Of a DNA stretch of 64,000 nucleotides, positions 1 to 10,668 are shown in pieces (the stretch's first letter is position 1; every line of letters starts with the position of its first letter). The DNA lies in the NCBI GenBank assembly GCA_020205615.1, contig CM035164.1, positions 3,871,501 to 3,935,500 on the forward strand, read 5' to 3'. Below the pieces are notes generated by a model, which saw nothing but the letters and a program-made list of their open reading frames with translations, did no database searches and was not told the origin of the DNA. A program made the position numbers and the translations under genes. This DNA comes from Panax quinquefolius (Eukaryota; Streptophyta; Magnoliopsida; Apiales; Araliaceae).

Positions 1-590
1 AACCCTTTTTTGGTAGTGAATGATATCAAATATATGACTTCACCACCTTAGTATTTTATTATTGATTATTTTATTTAGGTACTTTTAGTTAGTGATGCAC
101 AACAGGTAGGCCCGTCACTGTCCGGCCTAAAGCCTCGCTGGACCTTAGCCATTGACTGTGCCAGCCCTTGACTTTTTTTTTTTATAAGGTAGGGCCAGCC
201 AAAGCCGTGTTTAGATCACAAAAGGCGACACTGTTGAAGCTTCAGAGGCCGGTAGAGCCGAGCCCAAGTGCTCTTTACTTAACAAAATTAAACTCAACTT
301 CCCCTCCATTTAATAAAGAAAGGTAGGGACAAAAACTTTTTATTAGACTATGTGGGACTATGCCAAGTCTAGCCAAACTCAACACAAGTCTAAGTACATT
401 TTACTTGAAAATTTCCTACTTGACATCTCCTCTATTTATAGAAGAAAAGTAGGAACAAGATATGTTAACTAGACTATGTGGGACATTGAAATAAAAATAC
501 AATTGAACAAGTTTAGAGTGGATAGCCTATTGATCAATAGAGTGAATAACTCAACAAGTTTACAAACGTAGGGAGAAAGAAAAATCCTTT

Positions 591-597
591 TATAAAA
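591..597 (+). promoter_or_regulatory. possible TATA box of the captured GH17 gene fragment
   Basis: TATAAAA stands about 150 bases upstream of the GH17 start codon at 748. If real, it suggests the captured piece includes the proximal promoter and 5' leader. A short AT word like this also occurs by chance in such sequence. Confidence 0.3.
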
Positions 598-747
598 CTC
601 AATTAATTCCTTCAAACTTAGTTTCCTTTTCTATAAACAAACTTCCAGTTCTTTCATTCCACATGTTTTATATTAAGTGAAAGGGAATTGAAGTTTAAGA
701 GCTGAAGGAGCCATTCCTGACCTTCACCATACCACCCAAAAGTAGCC

Positions 748-1320
748 ATGGAGAAAAATACCACCATGGTTAATCTAGTAGTTTTAATGATCTTCACCGG
801 AATACCACTTCTCATAGCATCAACTTACATCAAAGGTATAATAAATCAATACACTCATTAGCATTTCAATAATGTTGTTATATAAAGCTTTATTATTTTT
901 GTCTCCATAAATTACTAAACATGCTAATGTTTCTTTCCTTTTTGCTACTTAGGAGTGGAAGGAACAATGGGAGTAAATTATGGCACCATGGCAGACAACC
1001 TTCCTCAGTCGGCACAAGTCGCGCACTTCCTCCGAGAATCCACCATCATCAATCGCGTTAGGCTCTTTGACACCAACTCCGATATCCTCAAAGCCTTTGC
1101 TTACACATGTATTGCTATTATTGTCACCATTCCAAATGACCAAATCCCATCTCTCACCAAGCTCAATTTTGCTCAAAACTGGCTAAAAACTAACGTTGTA
1201 CCTTATGTACCTACCACTAACATAATCTGAATTCTAGTTGGTAACGAAGTTATCTCCACGACCAATATGTTAATGATTGCAAATCTTGTCCCTGCAATGT
1301 AGACCCTTCACATGGCCCTT
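748..1320 (+). pseudogene. GH17 glucan endo-1,3-beta-glucosidase, 5' fragment
   Basis: Exon 1 (748-835) encodes a start methionine and a hydrophobic signal peptide. A GT-AG intron (836-952) follows. Exon 2 (from 953) continues in frame with the N-terminus of a plant glycoside hydrolase family 17 enzyme: GVNYGTMADNLP, INRVRLFDTN, DILKAFAYT, IPNDQIP and NVVPYVP are family landmarks around the first beta strands. The family hydrolyses beta-1,3-glucan (callose) in the wall or apoplast. The frame is closed by TGA at 1228-1230, just before ILVGNE, and again by TAG at 1300-1302. Both fit C-to-T changes (CGA to TGA, CAG to TAG). Family similarity stops near 1320, so the catalytic residues further along were never included. 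The piece lies wholly inside the hAT-like element at 90-1870 and keeps its intron, so capture was at the DNA level. It is not a functional gene. Confidence 0.85.
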
Positions 1321-1637
1321 CAATTCTTCTTCCATTGCCTTCTGCCAACAATGGTGTTTTGTAGATTGTTTATAAGATTTATGATTAATAGAAATGGAAT
1401 CAAAGTGAATAAAAAAAGAGGAAGAAGAAATTTATTATTAGGCTGATCATATGGGATCTTAGTTTAAGTCCCATATCTCCTAACCACTAATTTATCATAG
1501 GCTATTAAAACTATAAATACATGCATCCTTCAAAAATAAACTTGCATCCCGTATGGGTCCTCAGCTTAAAACATACAAGAAAGGCATGAGTTTTAAGTCC
1601 AATTTTTCCATATATATAAGACCAGGCCTCTAAGTAG

Positions 1638-1866
1638 GTCAAAACCTCAGGCAGGTCCAGGCCTCGGGTGGAATCAATCTTTAGGCTGTGCCGGACCAGG
1701 GCTTCTTAAAGGCCAGTCGGGCCGATTGTACTAAAAATTCTTTGGTTTGTTGGTAGCCTTGCAGGCCAGGCCTGACCGGTCCAGGCTTTGACCAGGTCGG
1801 GCTTTGACCAGGCCGGGTCAAGGCTGGATCCAGGTCAGGCCGCGGGCCGTGGGCCATTTTTGCACC
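1638..1866. repeat. GC-rich subterminal repeat tract of the hAT-like element
   Basis: Short degenerate words such as CAGGCC, GACCAGG, CGGGC and GGCCGG are repeated about every 10-25 bases, in strong contrast with the AT-rich surroundings. Subterminal arrays of this kind are transposase-binding regions in hAT elements. Here the tract runs into the right terminal repeat ending at 1870. Confidence 0.5.
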
Positions 1867-1950
1867 CCAACTTTTAGTTGATAAAAATTCCCTTGAAATT
1901 TCTAAGCTAGATTAGGAATGAATTAGAATTAGTGAGTGAGATAAACACCT

Positions 1951-2760
1951 CTTTTGTCGATCTTGTGAGGTTTTTATACGTTATCGAATCATTTGAATCT
2001 TTTCCGTAGTCATACGTACCAACTCCGGTCCCAACAACGTTGCTTTACCCACCTCATCCCAGCATACTGGAGAACGATAGTTTCTTCTATACAGCCATGC
2101 CAATATTTGCTTGATAACTATTGTTGTAGGAAAACTCCACCAATGGTAAGAACTTATCCCAACTTCCCTTGAAGTCAAGGACACAGAGTCTTAATAAATC
2201 TTCAAGAGTTTGAATAGTCCTCTCCGACTGCCCGTCCGTCTGAGGATGATATGCTGAGCTAAATCATAAATCTGTGCCTATAGCTTTCTGCAAACTAAAC
2301 CAAAATCGTGAAGTGAATCTTGGGTCTCGATCAGAAATTATGGATACTGGCATACCATGCAGTCTTACAATCTCGTTTGTGTACATACGAGCAAGACGTT
2401 CAAGTGTATAAATTTCTCGTATCGGTAAAAAATGAGCAGACTTGGTTAATCTATCAACAATGACCCAAATCACATCTATACCTTGAGAAACCTTAGGAAG
2501 ACCGGTAACGAAATCCATGGTAATGTGCTCCCACTTCCATTCTGGAATTTCAAGTGGTTGCAATGGACCTTTTAGTACTTGATGCTCCGCTTCAACTCGT
2601 TGACAAGTTAGACACCTTGAGATAAACAGTGCTATCTCTCTCTTCATATTGCTCCACCAAAATGTATGATTTAATATCATGATACATTTGGTACTCCCAA
2701 GATGGATTGCAAGCGGTGTGTTGTGCGCCTCCATCATGATTTTATACTTTAAATCGTGGT
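1951..2760 (-). pseudogene. integrase of element A (truncated)
   Basis: The longest open piece (2737-2264) has the zinc-binding HHCC region, with the histidine pair near [10 protein letters not shown] and CLTCQ. It continues into the DDE core with TMDFVTGLP (first Asp) and SDRDPRF (second Asp). Past a stop at 2264 the same frame continues with a QTDGQSERT motif carrying the catalytic Glu, then a YNNSYQ segment shared with element B. The order is normal for gypsy integrase, which inserts the cDNA copy. The C-terminal GPY/F and chromodomain portion is missing because the element is cut at about 1951. Several in-frame stops make it inactive. Confidence 0.85.
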
Positions 2761-4207
2761 CGTTAAGAACACAAAGTCCGGAGTTGACTCAAGTATTCCT
2801 TCTTCATCGATTCTTGCTTCCGGCGATAGCACCTTCTTGCACTTTCTTCCTCATACGCATCGCCTCCGTGTCCAGTAGCTTGAGCGACTTTAACTTTATC
2901 AATTAAAGTCGGTTCTACTCAGTATATTCGCCATCATCACATGGGTCTCTGGAGTCTTTAACTCTATCTCCATCCTTTGCAAGTCACATAAAATGGGCCT
3001 TTGTGTTGACAATATCGCACTTTCGTACTTGCATATGCTCTTCTACTCAATCGTCGTCAACTAGCACGCTTAAGCTTTTCGGGATGGTATTGGATGGTAT
3101 GATCATATTCTTTCAACAGATCAAGCCAACGTCGTTATCGCATGTTGAGTTCCTTTTGAGTGAAGAAATATTTGAGGCTTTTATGATCCGTAAAGATCTC
3201 CACCTTCTCCCCATACAAGTAGTGCCTCCAAATTTTAAGTGCGAAGACAACAGCTGCTAACTTTAGGTCATGAGTAGGATAATTCCTCTCATATTCTTTG
3301 AGTTGTCTTGAGGCATATGATATGACTTTCCCATGTTGCATGAGAACACATCCCAACCCTTTGCCCGAAGCATCACTGTAGATGACAAATCCCTCCGAGG
3401 CAGATGGTATTGTCGAACAGGTGCTGAAATGAGTCTCCTCTTGAGTTCTTGAAAACTCTTCTCACATTCTTCGCTCCAACCAAACTTTGTATCTTTCTGA
3501 GTCAGCTGAGTTAACTGAGTAGCTATTCGAGAAAATCCTTCCACGAATCTCCGATAATAACCAGCTAAGCCAAGAAAGCTACGTACTTCGATCACTGATT
3601 TAGGTTGCTCCCAGCTTTGAATTGCTTCAATCTTTGTCGGCTCAATAGATATTCCATGACTTGATACTACGTGCCCAAGGAATGCTACTTCCTCAAGCCA
3701 TAAATCACATTTCTTCAATTTGGCATAAAACTTGTACTCACGAAGCTTTTGGAGTGTCAGCCTCAAGTGATGCTCATGATCTTCACGGCTTTTGGAATAA
3801 ATAAGGATGTCATCAATAAAGATGACCACAAAGTGATCCAAATATTCCTTGAATACTCGGTTTATCATATCCATGAAGGCAGCAGGAGCATTAGTCAATC
3901 CAAAAGATATGACTAGGAATTCATAATGCCCGTACCGAGTTCTGAAAGCCGTCTTTGGAATGTCATCGGTTCTAATCTTCAATTAGAGATATCCGGAACG
4001 AAGATCAATCTTTGAAAAGAATTTAGCTCCTTGCAACTGGTCAAACAGGCCATCAATACGTGGCAATGGGTACCTATTTTTAATGGTGACATGATTCAAC
4101 TCTCGATAATCAATACAAAGTCGCATACTCCCATCTTTCTTCTTCACGAATAGAACAGGAGCACCCCAAGGAGACGTACTAGGACGAATGAAACCAATGT
4201 CTAACAA
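2761..4207 (-). pseudogene. reverse transcriptase and RNase H of element A
   Basis: Minus-strand frames from 4207 down to about 2880 encode the polymerase palm: [65 protein letters not shown] and the catalytic box [11 protein letters not shown]. They go on to [16 protein letters not shown] and the RNase H part ([39 protein letters not shown]). A stop at 3981-3983 replaces the residue after RSGY, and a frameshift near 3370 splits the RNase H start. This is the gypsy replication enzyme. It matches element B closely and fragment E more distantly. Confidence 0.9.
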
Positions 4208-4210
4208 TTC

Positions 4211-5056
4211 TTACAATTGGGTCTTTAACTCCTGAAGTTCAATAGGAGCCATTCGATATGGGGCTTTGGAAATGGGTTTTGTACCGGGTTCAAGGTCGAT
4301 ACAAAATTCAATTTCACACTTTGGGGGTAGCCCAGGAAGTTCTTCAGGGAATACATCAGGGAATTTATTAACAATAGAAATATCATTCAAAACTGACGTA
4401 TTTTTGTTTAGATCCGTGACATGAGCTAAGAAAGCTTGACATCCGTTTTTCAATAAACGAATAGCTTTGTAGCTTGAGATGACCGTAATTAATTTTAATG
4501 GTTTGGTCGCTTGAATTCGCATAATAGGTTGATTAGGAATATGAAAGCTAACAACCTTACGAAAATAATCAATTTTAGCATGATGAGTACTTAACCAATC
4601 AATCCCTAGAATCATATCAAATGCAAATATTTTCAATGAAATGAGATCGACAGGTAATGTGAGGGTACCGATTTGAACCAAACAAGACTTATAAACAGTG
4701 GATGTAATGAAAGTTTCTCCCAACGGAGTTTCCACAGATAAATCAAAGTCTAATTTCTCCGGAGTAAAATTTAATCGTTGAGCGCAAGTAGGAGAAATAA
4801 AAGAATGGGTAGAACCGGTATCAAATAAAGTATAGTCTTCGCTAGAGTTTATGATAAGCTTACCCGTGATGACCTCATTCGGGTTCCTTGCTTTCTGGGA
4901 GGTTACAACAAACACTCTCCCTTGCACTACCGGCTTTGAATTTTCTGGGACGGCCTTTGGTGCCTCAATCTTAGCTGAACTTGTCTTCGGTGAACGACAA
5001 AATCTGGCTAAGTGACCTTTTCTTCCACAATTATAACATGCTTTGGACGGCATCAC
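4211..5056 (-). pseudogene. aspartic protease region of element A, with second gag zinc knuckle
   Basis: The frame opens with a CCHC knuckle (CYNCGRKGHLARFC). It then carries a retropepsin-like domain with the active-site triad in TLFDTGSTHSFIS and the flap-side motif MILGIDWLSTHHA, followed by the linker into reverse transcriptase ([37 protein letters not shown]). The frame is open for 281 codons, the longest undamaged stretch of this element, but it is isolated by stops on both sides. In intact relatives the protease is part of a Gag-Pol polyprotein and cuts it. Confidence 0.85.
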
Positions 5057-5059
5057 GCA

Positions 5060-6051
5060 GTTTGGACTGATGTGTCCCTCCCCTCTGCATTTGAAGCATA
5101 TGATAGGTGGTCGTTCTCCTTCCTTAACAACGGGTCTTTGGTCTTTGACGTCTTTCCATCATTGTTGAATCTCCTCTTCTTGAAATGTCCATTCTTATTG
5201 TTTTTGGCCACGATTACCACCGAAGTGGTTACCACTTACGGCTCATTGATTCCTCCACGCTTGTTATCACCGCTTCGATGACTGCTCTCTTTTGGTTGCG
5301 TTGACTCGTTATCGCGCTCTACTAACTGAGCCCTATTTACAATATCTGAATACAAACACAGTTTATGAGAAATAAGATGTTGACGTATCTCTGGCTTTAA
5401 ACCTCTTAAAAACATCCTCGTCATTCTCTCTTCATTATCCACCAAGTGGGACGCAAACCGAGATAACTCGGCAAACTTAGCTTCATATTGCGACATGGTC
5501 ATATTATTCTGCTCCAACTTAATGAACTCTACCTCTTTTATGTGGTGAATACTTTCGGGAAAGTATTTGTCGTTGAATAGTTCTTGGAACTTCTCCCAAG
5601 ACATCTTCAGTGCGGCAGGTTGAGTACGCTTTACCGATTCCCACCAGTAATCTGCCTCTCCTCACAATATAAAGGCGGCAAAGGGAACCTTTTGCTCCTC
5701 GGAGCATCCCAAGAAATTAAATATCTTGGTGATCTGGTTTATCCATGCTTCCGCCTTAAGTGGTTTTGGCTCTCCAATAAACTCCGGTGGTCCCAGCTCC
5801 TTGAACTGTTTAGCGGTGACCGTCCAAGAGTTTCAAGTGTTTCCACCTACATTTTGGACAGGAGCCGCTCTCGCCTGCTATTGCATGAATTGCATAAAGC
5901 CTCTGAACATTTCATCATTCATCATTTGGTTAGTGTTGTTGTTTGCATGAGGATTGTCGCCTTCCTGATGCACATTATCCTGATTATTGATATGTGGTGA
6001 ATCAAGTGTCGCCTGTGCTCCGTTGCTATTCTCAACATTCTCGGATGTCAT
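5060..6051 (-). pseudogene. gag of element A
   Basis: The start codon at 6051 lies 188 bases inside the LTR edge, the same spacing as in element B (53832 against 54020), which supports this start. The N-terminal part is polar and Asn-rich. The capsid domain holds NQITKIFNFLGCSEEQKVPF, a retrotransposon gag landmark, then ADYWWESV, and later FAELSRFASHLVDNEERMTR and FLRGLKPEIRQHLISHK. Stops near 5880 and 5660 and a shift near 5236 break the frame. The first zinc knuckle is damaged. The intact family protein forms the virus-like particle. Confidence 0.8.
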
Positions 6052-6217
6052 TTTCAGATACTGCCACAAAACAAAGGTTAATTGACATGTAACATATTAT
6101 CCCTATATTCTGACCGCCCAATTAAATACCAAATAAACTTAGGTAGGTCATACTAGCGAAGGAATTCCCCGTCGCTCCCCTCCTAATTCTATTCTCACAT
6201 CTTAGCCAGGGATCATA

Positions 6218-6238
6218 TCCCTAAGCTTTGATACTAAT
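6218..6238 (-). promoter_or_regulatory. primer binding site of element A
   Basis: On the minus strand, directly inside the 5' LTR, the sequence reads AGTATCAAAGCTTAG. It is a decayed version of the TGGTATCAAAGC site in element B, which is complementary to the 3' end of initiator methionine tRNA. It fixes the orientation of the element and the inner edge of the LTR. Confidence 0.7.
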
Positions 6239-7339
6239 TGTGACGCCCACAAAATCGGTATACATCACCTATCCCGAGTCGCCAAATACATGGTACAAAA
6301 TTCAAATACAACTTAATTATACAACAGTCGTGTAAAATACGACTAAACATATGCTGTGAGTTTTAATGCAAATATTGTCATCTAGACAATATACAAACTC
6401 AACGGGGTCCTCATTACATTTATTATCACACTATTTCATAGAATAGTGAGGACTACTAATGCTATTATCTAAACCATCACTCTGTTCCCCGACTAGTCCC
6501 CTCGCTACGCTCTCATTTCACAAGAGAACAATGAAAGCAAAAGGGTGAGCTCAACTAGCCCAAAGAAGAAATATTATGACTAAGATAATGCGAATAAATT
6601 ATCATTAGCCTTCAACAAAGTTAAACCGATAAAATATAACAAACATCAAGTTTAATCTGCGGTGAACAAGCAATCCATTAGAAGAGTCAAGTAGAGAATA
6701 AAATCTACTATCTTCTATGATTTAAAAGGATTTTCATGACTTTTATCATTGAGACTCACTTAATAAATAATCCATCCACATCATCCTTCTACAACCAAGG
6801 ATATTCATTAGTATCACAACCACAAATTATCCATGCACCACAGCCAAGGATATTCGTGTATTCATCAATGGTCATGATTATGCCAACAACTGTCCATCAA
6901 TGCACTACGAGTCAATGAGGACTTTTTCCACATCATTTGTAACATTACTATTCATGATTACAATCAATAATCCTCGGTCATAATCATACCAAGTCCATCT
7001 ATGCACTACAAGCCACGAGATGACTTTCAACATAATATAAACATGAGGATGATGACAATGATATAAGAATTGAATAAAACAAGTTCAAGAATTAATTTAT
7101 CCAGGAACTAATAATGTCCAAATTGTCAACATGATACTTCTTTGTAGAGTAACACTCAAGAATGCTCAAAAAAATATTTCCATGAAAAGATACTGGATGA
7201 AGCGCAAATATCAAGGATATTCCACTAATTTCATGGAGTATAGAAGTCAAAACTTTAACCAACTGAGTATAATAAAGAATGGAATAACAAAAGAAATCGC
7301 CAGTATGCGATGCGATAGCCTTACATGAAAAAGTTATTT

Positions 7340-7570
7340 TAACGAAATAATAAATAATGGAACCAGGTGTACGCGTAACGCATAATGTGGATATTCCAAT
7401 AGAATAATAAACAACGGAACAAAGTCATGCATAAACGCACAGACAAGATGTTCCAACAGAATAATAAATAATGGAATAACAGAAGAATTTCACCAAGTAT
7501 AGGGTATCCTCACAGATACGAGTTATTCAATGTAATAATAAAGAATGGAATAACAAAAGAATTTCACCAA
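7340..7570. repeat. degenerate ~60-bp minisatellite in the LTR
   Basis: Units centred on AATAATAAATAATGGAA and separated by CGCAYAGACA-like words recur three to four times. The same array, in better condition, sits at the matching place in both LTRs of element B (16770-17060 and 55170-55560). Confidence 0.6.
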
Positions 7571-7800
7571 TAAGAAAGAAGGAATACCCCTAACGAGTAC
7601 AACAAATAATATCCCTTACCGTAAAAGAAGAGTATTTTGACTGGTAGGGCGAGGATATACTCAAAGAAAACTTGCACTACGCTCAAAGCTTTCTTAAACT
7701 CTAAAGAAATACGCTCAAGATTATAGAAGAAGAACTCTCTCTATAGTTTCTCTCTCTAGAGTTTCAGTGAATTCGTAAGAAATAATGAAGGAATGAGCTT

Positions 7801-7810
7801 CTATTTATAG
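7801..7810 (-). promoter_or_regulatory. TATA box of the Tekay LTR promoter
   Basis: CTATAAATAG on the minus strand is kept at the equivalent place in the other complete LTR copies: 12162-12171, 17265-17274, 49823-49832 and 55758-55767 (one base changed in the last). Its orientation agrees with minus-strand transcription of elements A and B. Conservation across otherwise diverged LTRs suggests this is the core promoter. Confidence 0.65.
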
Positions 7811-8792
7811 AAGAATGGACTGCATAGTAACTAATTCATGAACGGTCCAGATTGATTTACTTTAAACGGACGGTCCAGATTGGTTTATAATAAAATATAA
7901 TATATTCTATTTATAATCTAATAAAACGAATAACTTTATAAAAAGATTTTACTATGCAGACACTATGCAAATACTATGCATAATAAAATACAATATATTC
8001 TAATTATTGTCTAATAAAATAGATAACTTTATAAAAGTATTCTGTTTTATATAAAAAGATTTTACTATTAGTCTAATAAAACGAATAACTTTATAAAAGT
8101 ATTTTATTTTATATAAAAAGCTTTTATGTTTTATTATATTAATAATACTAATAAAACAAAACTCATCATCATTATTATAATTCACAATATTAATCGACCA
8201 GGTCGTTCCCAGGAAAGAGGGGGTTTTCCGATAAGGATTTCTCTCCATTGGCGCGCAATTAGGTGACCAAACCTCTCCTTGACAGAACTTCTAGACATCG
8301 TTAATATTGCAAATAATAATATTAATAACTTTGTCATCTCAATTATTGATTATAAAATATTGACAATAATTGAATCAAATAACGTGAGATACTTATCAAA
8401 GAATTCTTTGTAACAATATTTGAACAAAACCGGTGACTTCTCACGTAAGCATCAATAATCAATCTGGTGCTACTCTTTGTGCTAACTACGCCAGACATTC
8501 GCATTTTTAACACCGGGTGTTTCAACACTTAACGGTAAAACTTCCGCCGTTATTTTCATAAAGTATTTTTGTTGTTTTCTCAATCCGACAATAATTTCGT
8601 TGTGGGGTCCACCAATGATTGTGCCGTTGTACGAATATTCCCCGACCAATCGAATATTATATAACAACTTGTGTACTTTGCAAAATTTATAAATATTACC
8701 CACAACTATAACATTATATCAAATTCATTCCATAATATTCAAAAATGATTTATAGAAAATTCATCTTTATTCATAAAAGTTGTGGTCTTACA

Positions 8793-10215
8793 GCTTTTGC
8801 CTATGAATGTTTGTCTGACTTTTCTTTTAAAGTAGACGGGTCGAGCTGTCTGAATTTAAGTGTCTGCATATCTAATTTTTCTTCTAAAACAGACGGGTTA
8901 GGCTGTCTGATTTCATATGTCTGTTTTCCTGGTTCATCTATTTTTTCTTCTGATGCGGACGTGTTAGACTGTCTGGATTGAGCTGTCTAATTTCCACGAT
9001 TTAGGTTGACTTTTCCTGCAAAATTCTCATTCTCTTCCTTTGACAGATCATGGTTAAATTCATCTAAAATTACAAATACAGATTCCTCAACCTTTTATAA
9101 ATATTATCATTTGTATAAAATATAGAACATTTAGCACAACAAAAGCTTTTGAATAAATTATAATATGAACCATTGTAATAAGAAATCCATAGAGTTTTCA
9201 TAATAATATATCTAATTAAAACTCCAAAAAAACATGAGGTACTTACAGATTCCGCCAAATAATTTATTGGTAACTTACTCTCTCAAAGTAAAGTACTATC
9301 CGTCTCCTTTTTGACCTTGAGATATCTACAAAACAAACAAATAGTCTCTACCTTTTTGATACCCAAATCTTCTTAGATCCTTTTGGGTTAGTAGCATATA
9401 AATCACATTTCTTTACCCAAATTTGTTTTATTCTAGTTTTATTACAATTAGAATTAAAATGACCTTTAAAACAATATTTTTTGCAAGTAACAAATGGTGA
9501 ACAATAAAGTGGTTTATGCATTCATTTTTTATTAATCATTCTAATATTATTATTAGTTCTATTTTCCACATTTTAAAGGATTATACCAAATTCCTTGTTT
9601 ATCAAGACTAGACCTTTGTGCCCCTAACATAACATTTAGGTTCTTTTCTCGTTGCACAAATTTAGCAAGATCATTTTTGAAAGATGATATTTCTGCATTT
9701 GTTATAGCATCATCATGTTTCACATTCATCATTTTCCATCATTAAAAGCATCTATGCATGCATATCTCATTTTCAAATTTTCTTTTAAAAATTCATTTTC
9801 ATTTTTAAGATATTCATTTTTTTTTCTCTCTTTAATTAATGACTTAACTTCATTCATTAGCTCATTTACGCAATTATTAAAATAGGTACTTTTTTTTGAG
9901 CTGTTTATTTTTATTTTGTAAAGGAAGATAATCAGATGTAGATATTGCAAAAGCTTCATGAAAATTCGTTAGCTCAAGTTGATCATCGTCTACTAGTCCC
10001 ATGAAACAAAGTTGGCCAGATTCTTCTTCTTGTTCTGTTTTGGACTTAATCATTGGAGTTTAACTACCTTTTTGATTATTCATTTGTTTCTTTCTTTGAA
10101 GTAGTCTCTCGATTTTTCTTGAGAGCATTTCAATTTCTTCATCAAAATCTCCGTGATCACTTTCATTGTTACTCTCGACTTGAAGTGTCAATGTTTTCTT
10201 TATTGGTGCTGTAAT
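8793..10215 (-). pseudogene. SIRE-like Ty1/copia remnant (gag plus end of integrase)
   Basis: Reading leftward, the first part (10190-9400) resembles SIRE-lineage gag. It has an acidic stretch ending IEMLSRKIERLLQRKKQ, a Lys/Glu/Asn-rich coiled coil (ELMNEVKSLIKERKKNEYLK), the segment LNVMLGAQRSSLDKQGIWY, and a Cys-rich knuckle remnant. A WVSK-type segment near 9390, like the MWVPK of copia gag-pol junctions, follows. Then comes an abrupt jump near 9260 to the end of integrase: AESVSTSC and the linker ESVFVILDEFN, which is a copia hallmark. Protease and most of integrase are deleted, and no RT is present. The left end (8990-8834) carries three imperfect in-frame repeats. Many stops are present. 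Confidence 0.65.
8834..8990 (-). repeat. three imperfect 57-66-bp repeats in a copia frame
   Basis: The plus-strand word AGACGGGTYRRGCTGTCTGA occurs near 8834 and 8891 and in altered form near 8957. Spacings of 57 and 66 bases are both multiples of three. In the minus-strand frame each unit encodes RQ-(N/D)-PS followed by a Glu/Lys-rich tail (EEKLD, KEKSD). They directly follow the integrase-RT linker of the copia remnant. Confidence 0.6.
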
Positions 10216-10668
10216 ACCTGCGAATTTTAATAAGTATTAATATTGAGAATAAAGATTGTTTAAATATTTATTTGAATATAAATATATATAGTGTTGGCAT
10301 GAGTTGTGGTAACTAATTTAATTGAATAAGCATGTTATAATTAAGCAATGTAGTAGAAGTGATGAGAAGCTTAGTATAAGCTTGTGAAATTATGCCTAAT
10401 GTGGCAAAGTGCTGAAATGAGAAAGTACTAATTTAATTAATGGTGAAATCGATTAAATTAATTAGTACTATTAATAAATAAATAATTACATAATGTGATT
10501 GACTAATTCCTATTATCATGAACAATAACATGTAAGGAGAAATCATATATAATAAGGTTTTTCCTCCAATATAAAATGAGGTGTGACATTGGGATGTAAA
10601 TAATTATTATATAAAACTATATGATAAAAGTAAGCTTAACTTATGTAATTTACTAAGTTGTGTGAAAT
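10216..10668. other. AT-rich sequence without recognised gene
   Basis: I see no coding frame and no terminal repeat. It is the left half of a stretch that resumes at 13628, because the solo LTR between them is flanked by a 5-bp duplication. It may be a decayed LTR or other repeat, but nothing decides this. Confidence 0.5.

Larger units (their letters stand above)
90..1870. mobile_element. hAT-like DNA transposon carrying a GH17 gene fragment
   Basis: The octamer CTTTTAGT lies directly outside both ends (82-89 and 1871-1878), the 8-bp target duplication expected of hAT elements. The left end begins TAGTGATGCACAACAGG and the reverse complement of the right end begins TTGGGGTGCAAAAATGG, imperfect terminal inverted repeats of the TAGGGGTG type. 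Both ends lead into GC-rich subterminal tracts rich in GGCC, GACC and GGCCCG words (about 110-270 and 1638-1866), which is typical of hAT termini. There is no transposase frame, so the element is non-autonomous. The middle holds a piece of a host beta-1,3-glucanase gene with its intron. The boundaries are seen in the sequence; the superfamily is inferred from duplication length and termini. Confidence 0.72.
1951..8792 (-). mobile_element. Tekay-type Ty3/gypsy element A, 3'-truncated
   Basis: Read on the minus strand the order is 5' LTR (8792-6239), primer binding site, gag, protease, reverse transcriptase, RNase H and integrase. It then breaks off near 1951 inside the C-terminal part of integrase. 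Protein order, the double CCHC gag, the roughly 2.5-kb LTR and close similarity to element B (which keeps a chromodomain-like tail) place it in the Tekay/Del chromovirus lineage. There is no 3' LTR, so no target duplication can be scored. Every coding section carries stops or frameshifts. Confidence 0.85.
6239..8792 (-). repeat. 5' LTR of element A (Tekay family)
   Basis: The outer words are TGTGACGCCC at the left and GGTCTTACA at the right (TG/CA ends). The same edge words bound four further complete copies in the window (15613-18439, 54020-56932, 10669-13622, 48331-51180), and a partial copy starts at 63151. The copy is 2554 bp, long for a plant LTR but usual for Tekay. It holds a conserved TATA box on the minus strand (7801-7810) and a degenerate minisatellite (about 7340-7570). 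Confidence 0.9.

Noticed and set aside
748..1230. A functional GH17 gene
   Set aside because: Two in-frame stops, similarity ending near 1320 and transposon ends with an 8-bp duplication around it show it is a captured fragment.
1951..6051. Endogenous pararetrovirus as an alternative for the RT-bearing regions
   Set aside because: Each has an integrase with HHCC and DDE motifs and LTRs with tRNA primer sites, as in Ty3/gypsy; no movement-protein-like frame is seen.
7131..7328. A 65-75-codon frame found almost unchanged at 7131-7328, 16496-16696 and 54909-55127
   Set aside because: It lies at the same place inside three Tekay LTRs, so similarity follows from LTR homology. It has no domain, and its ends differ in each copy.
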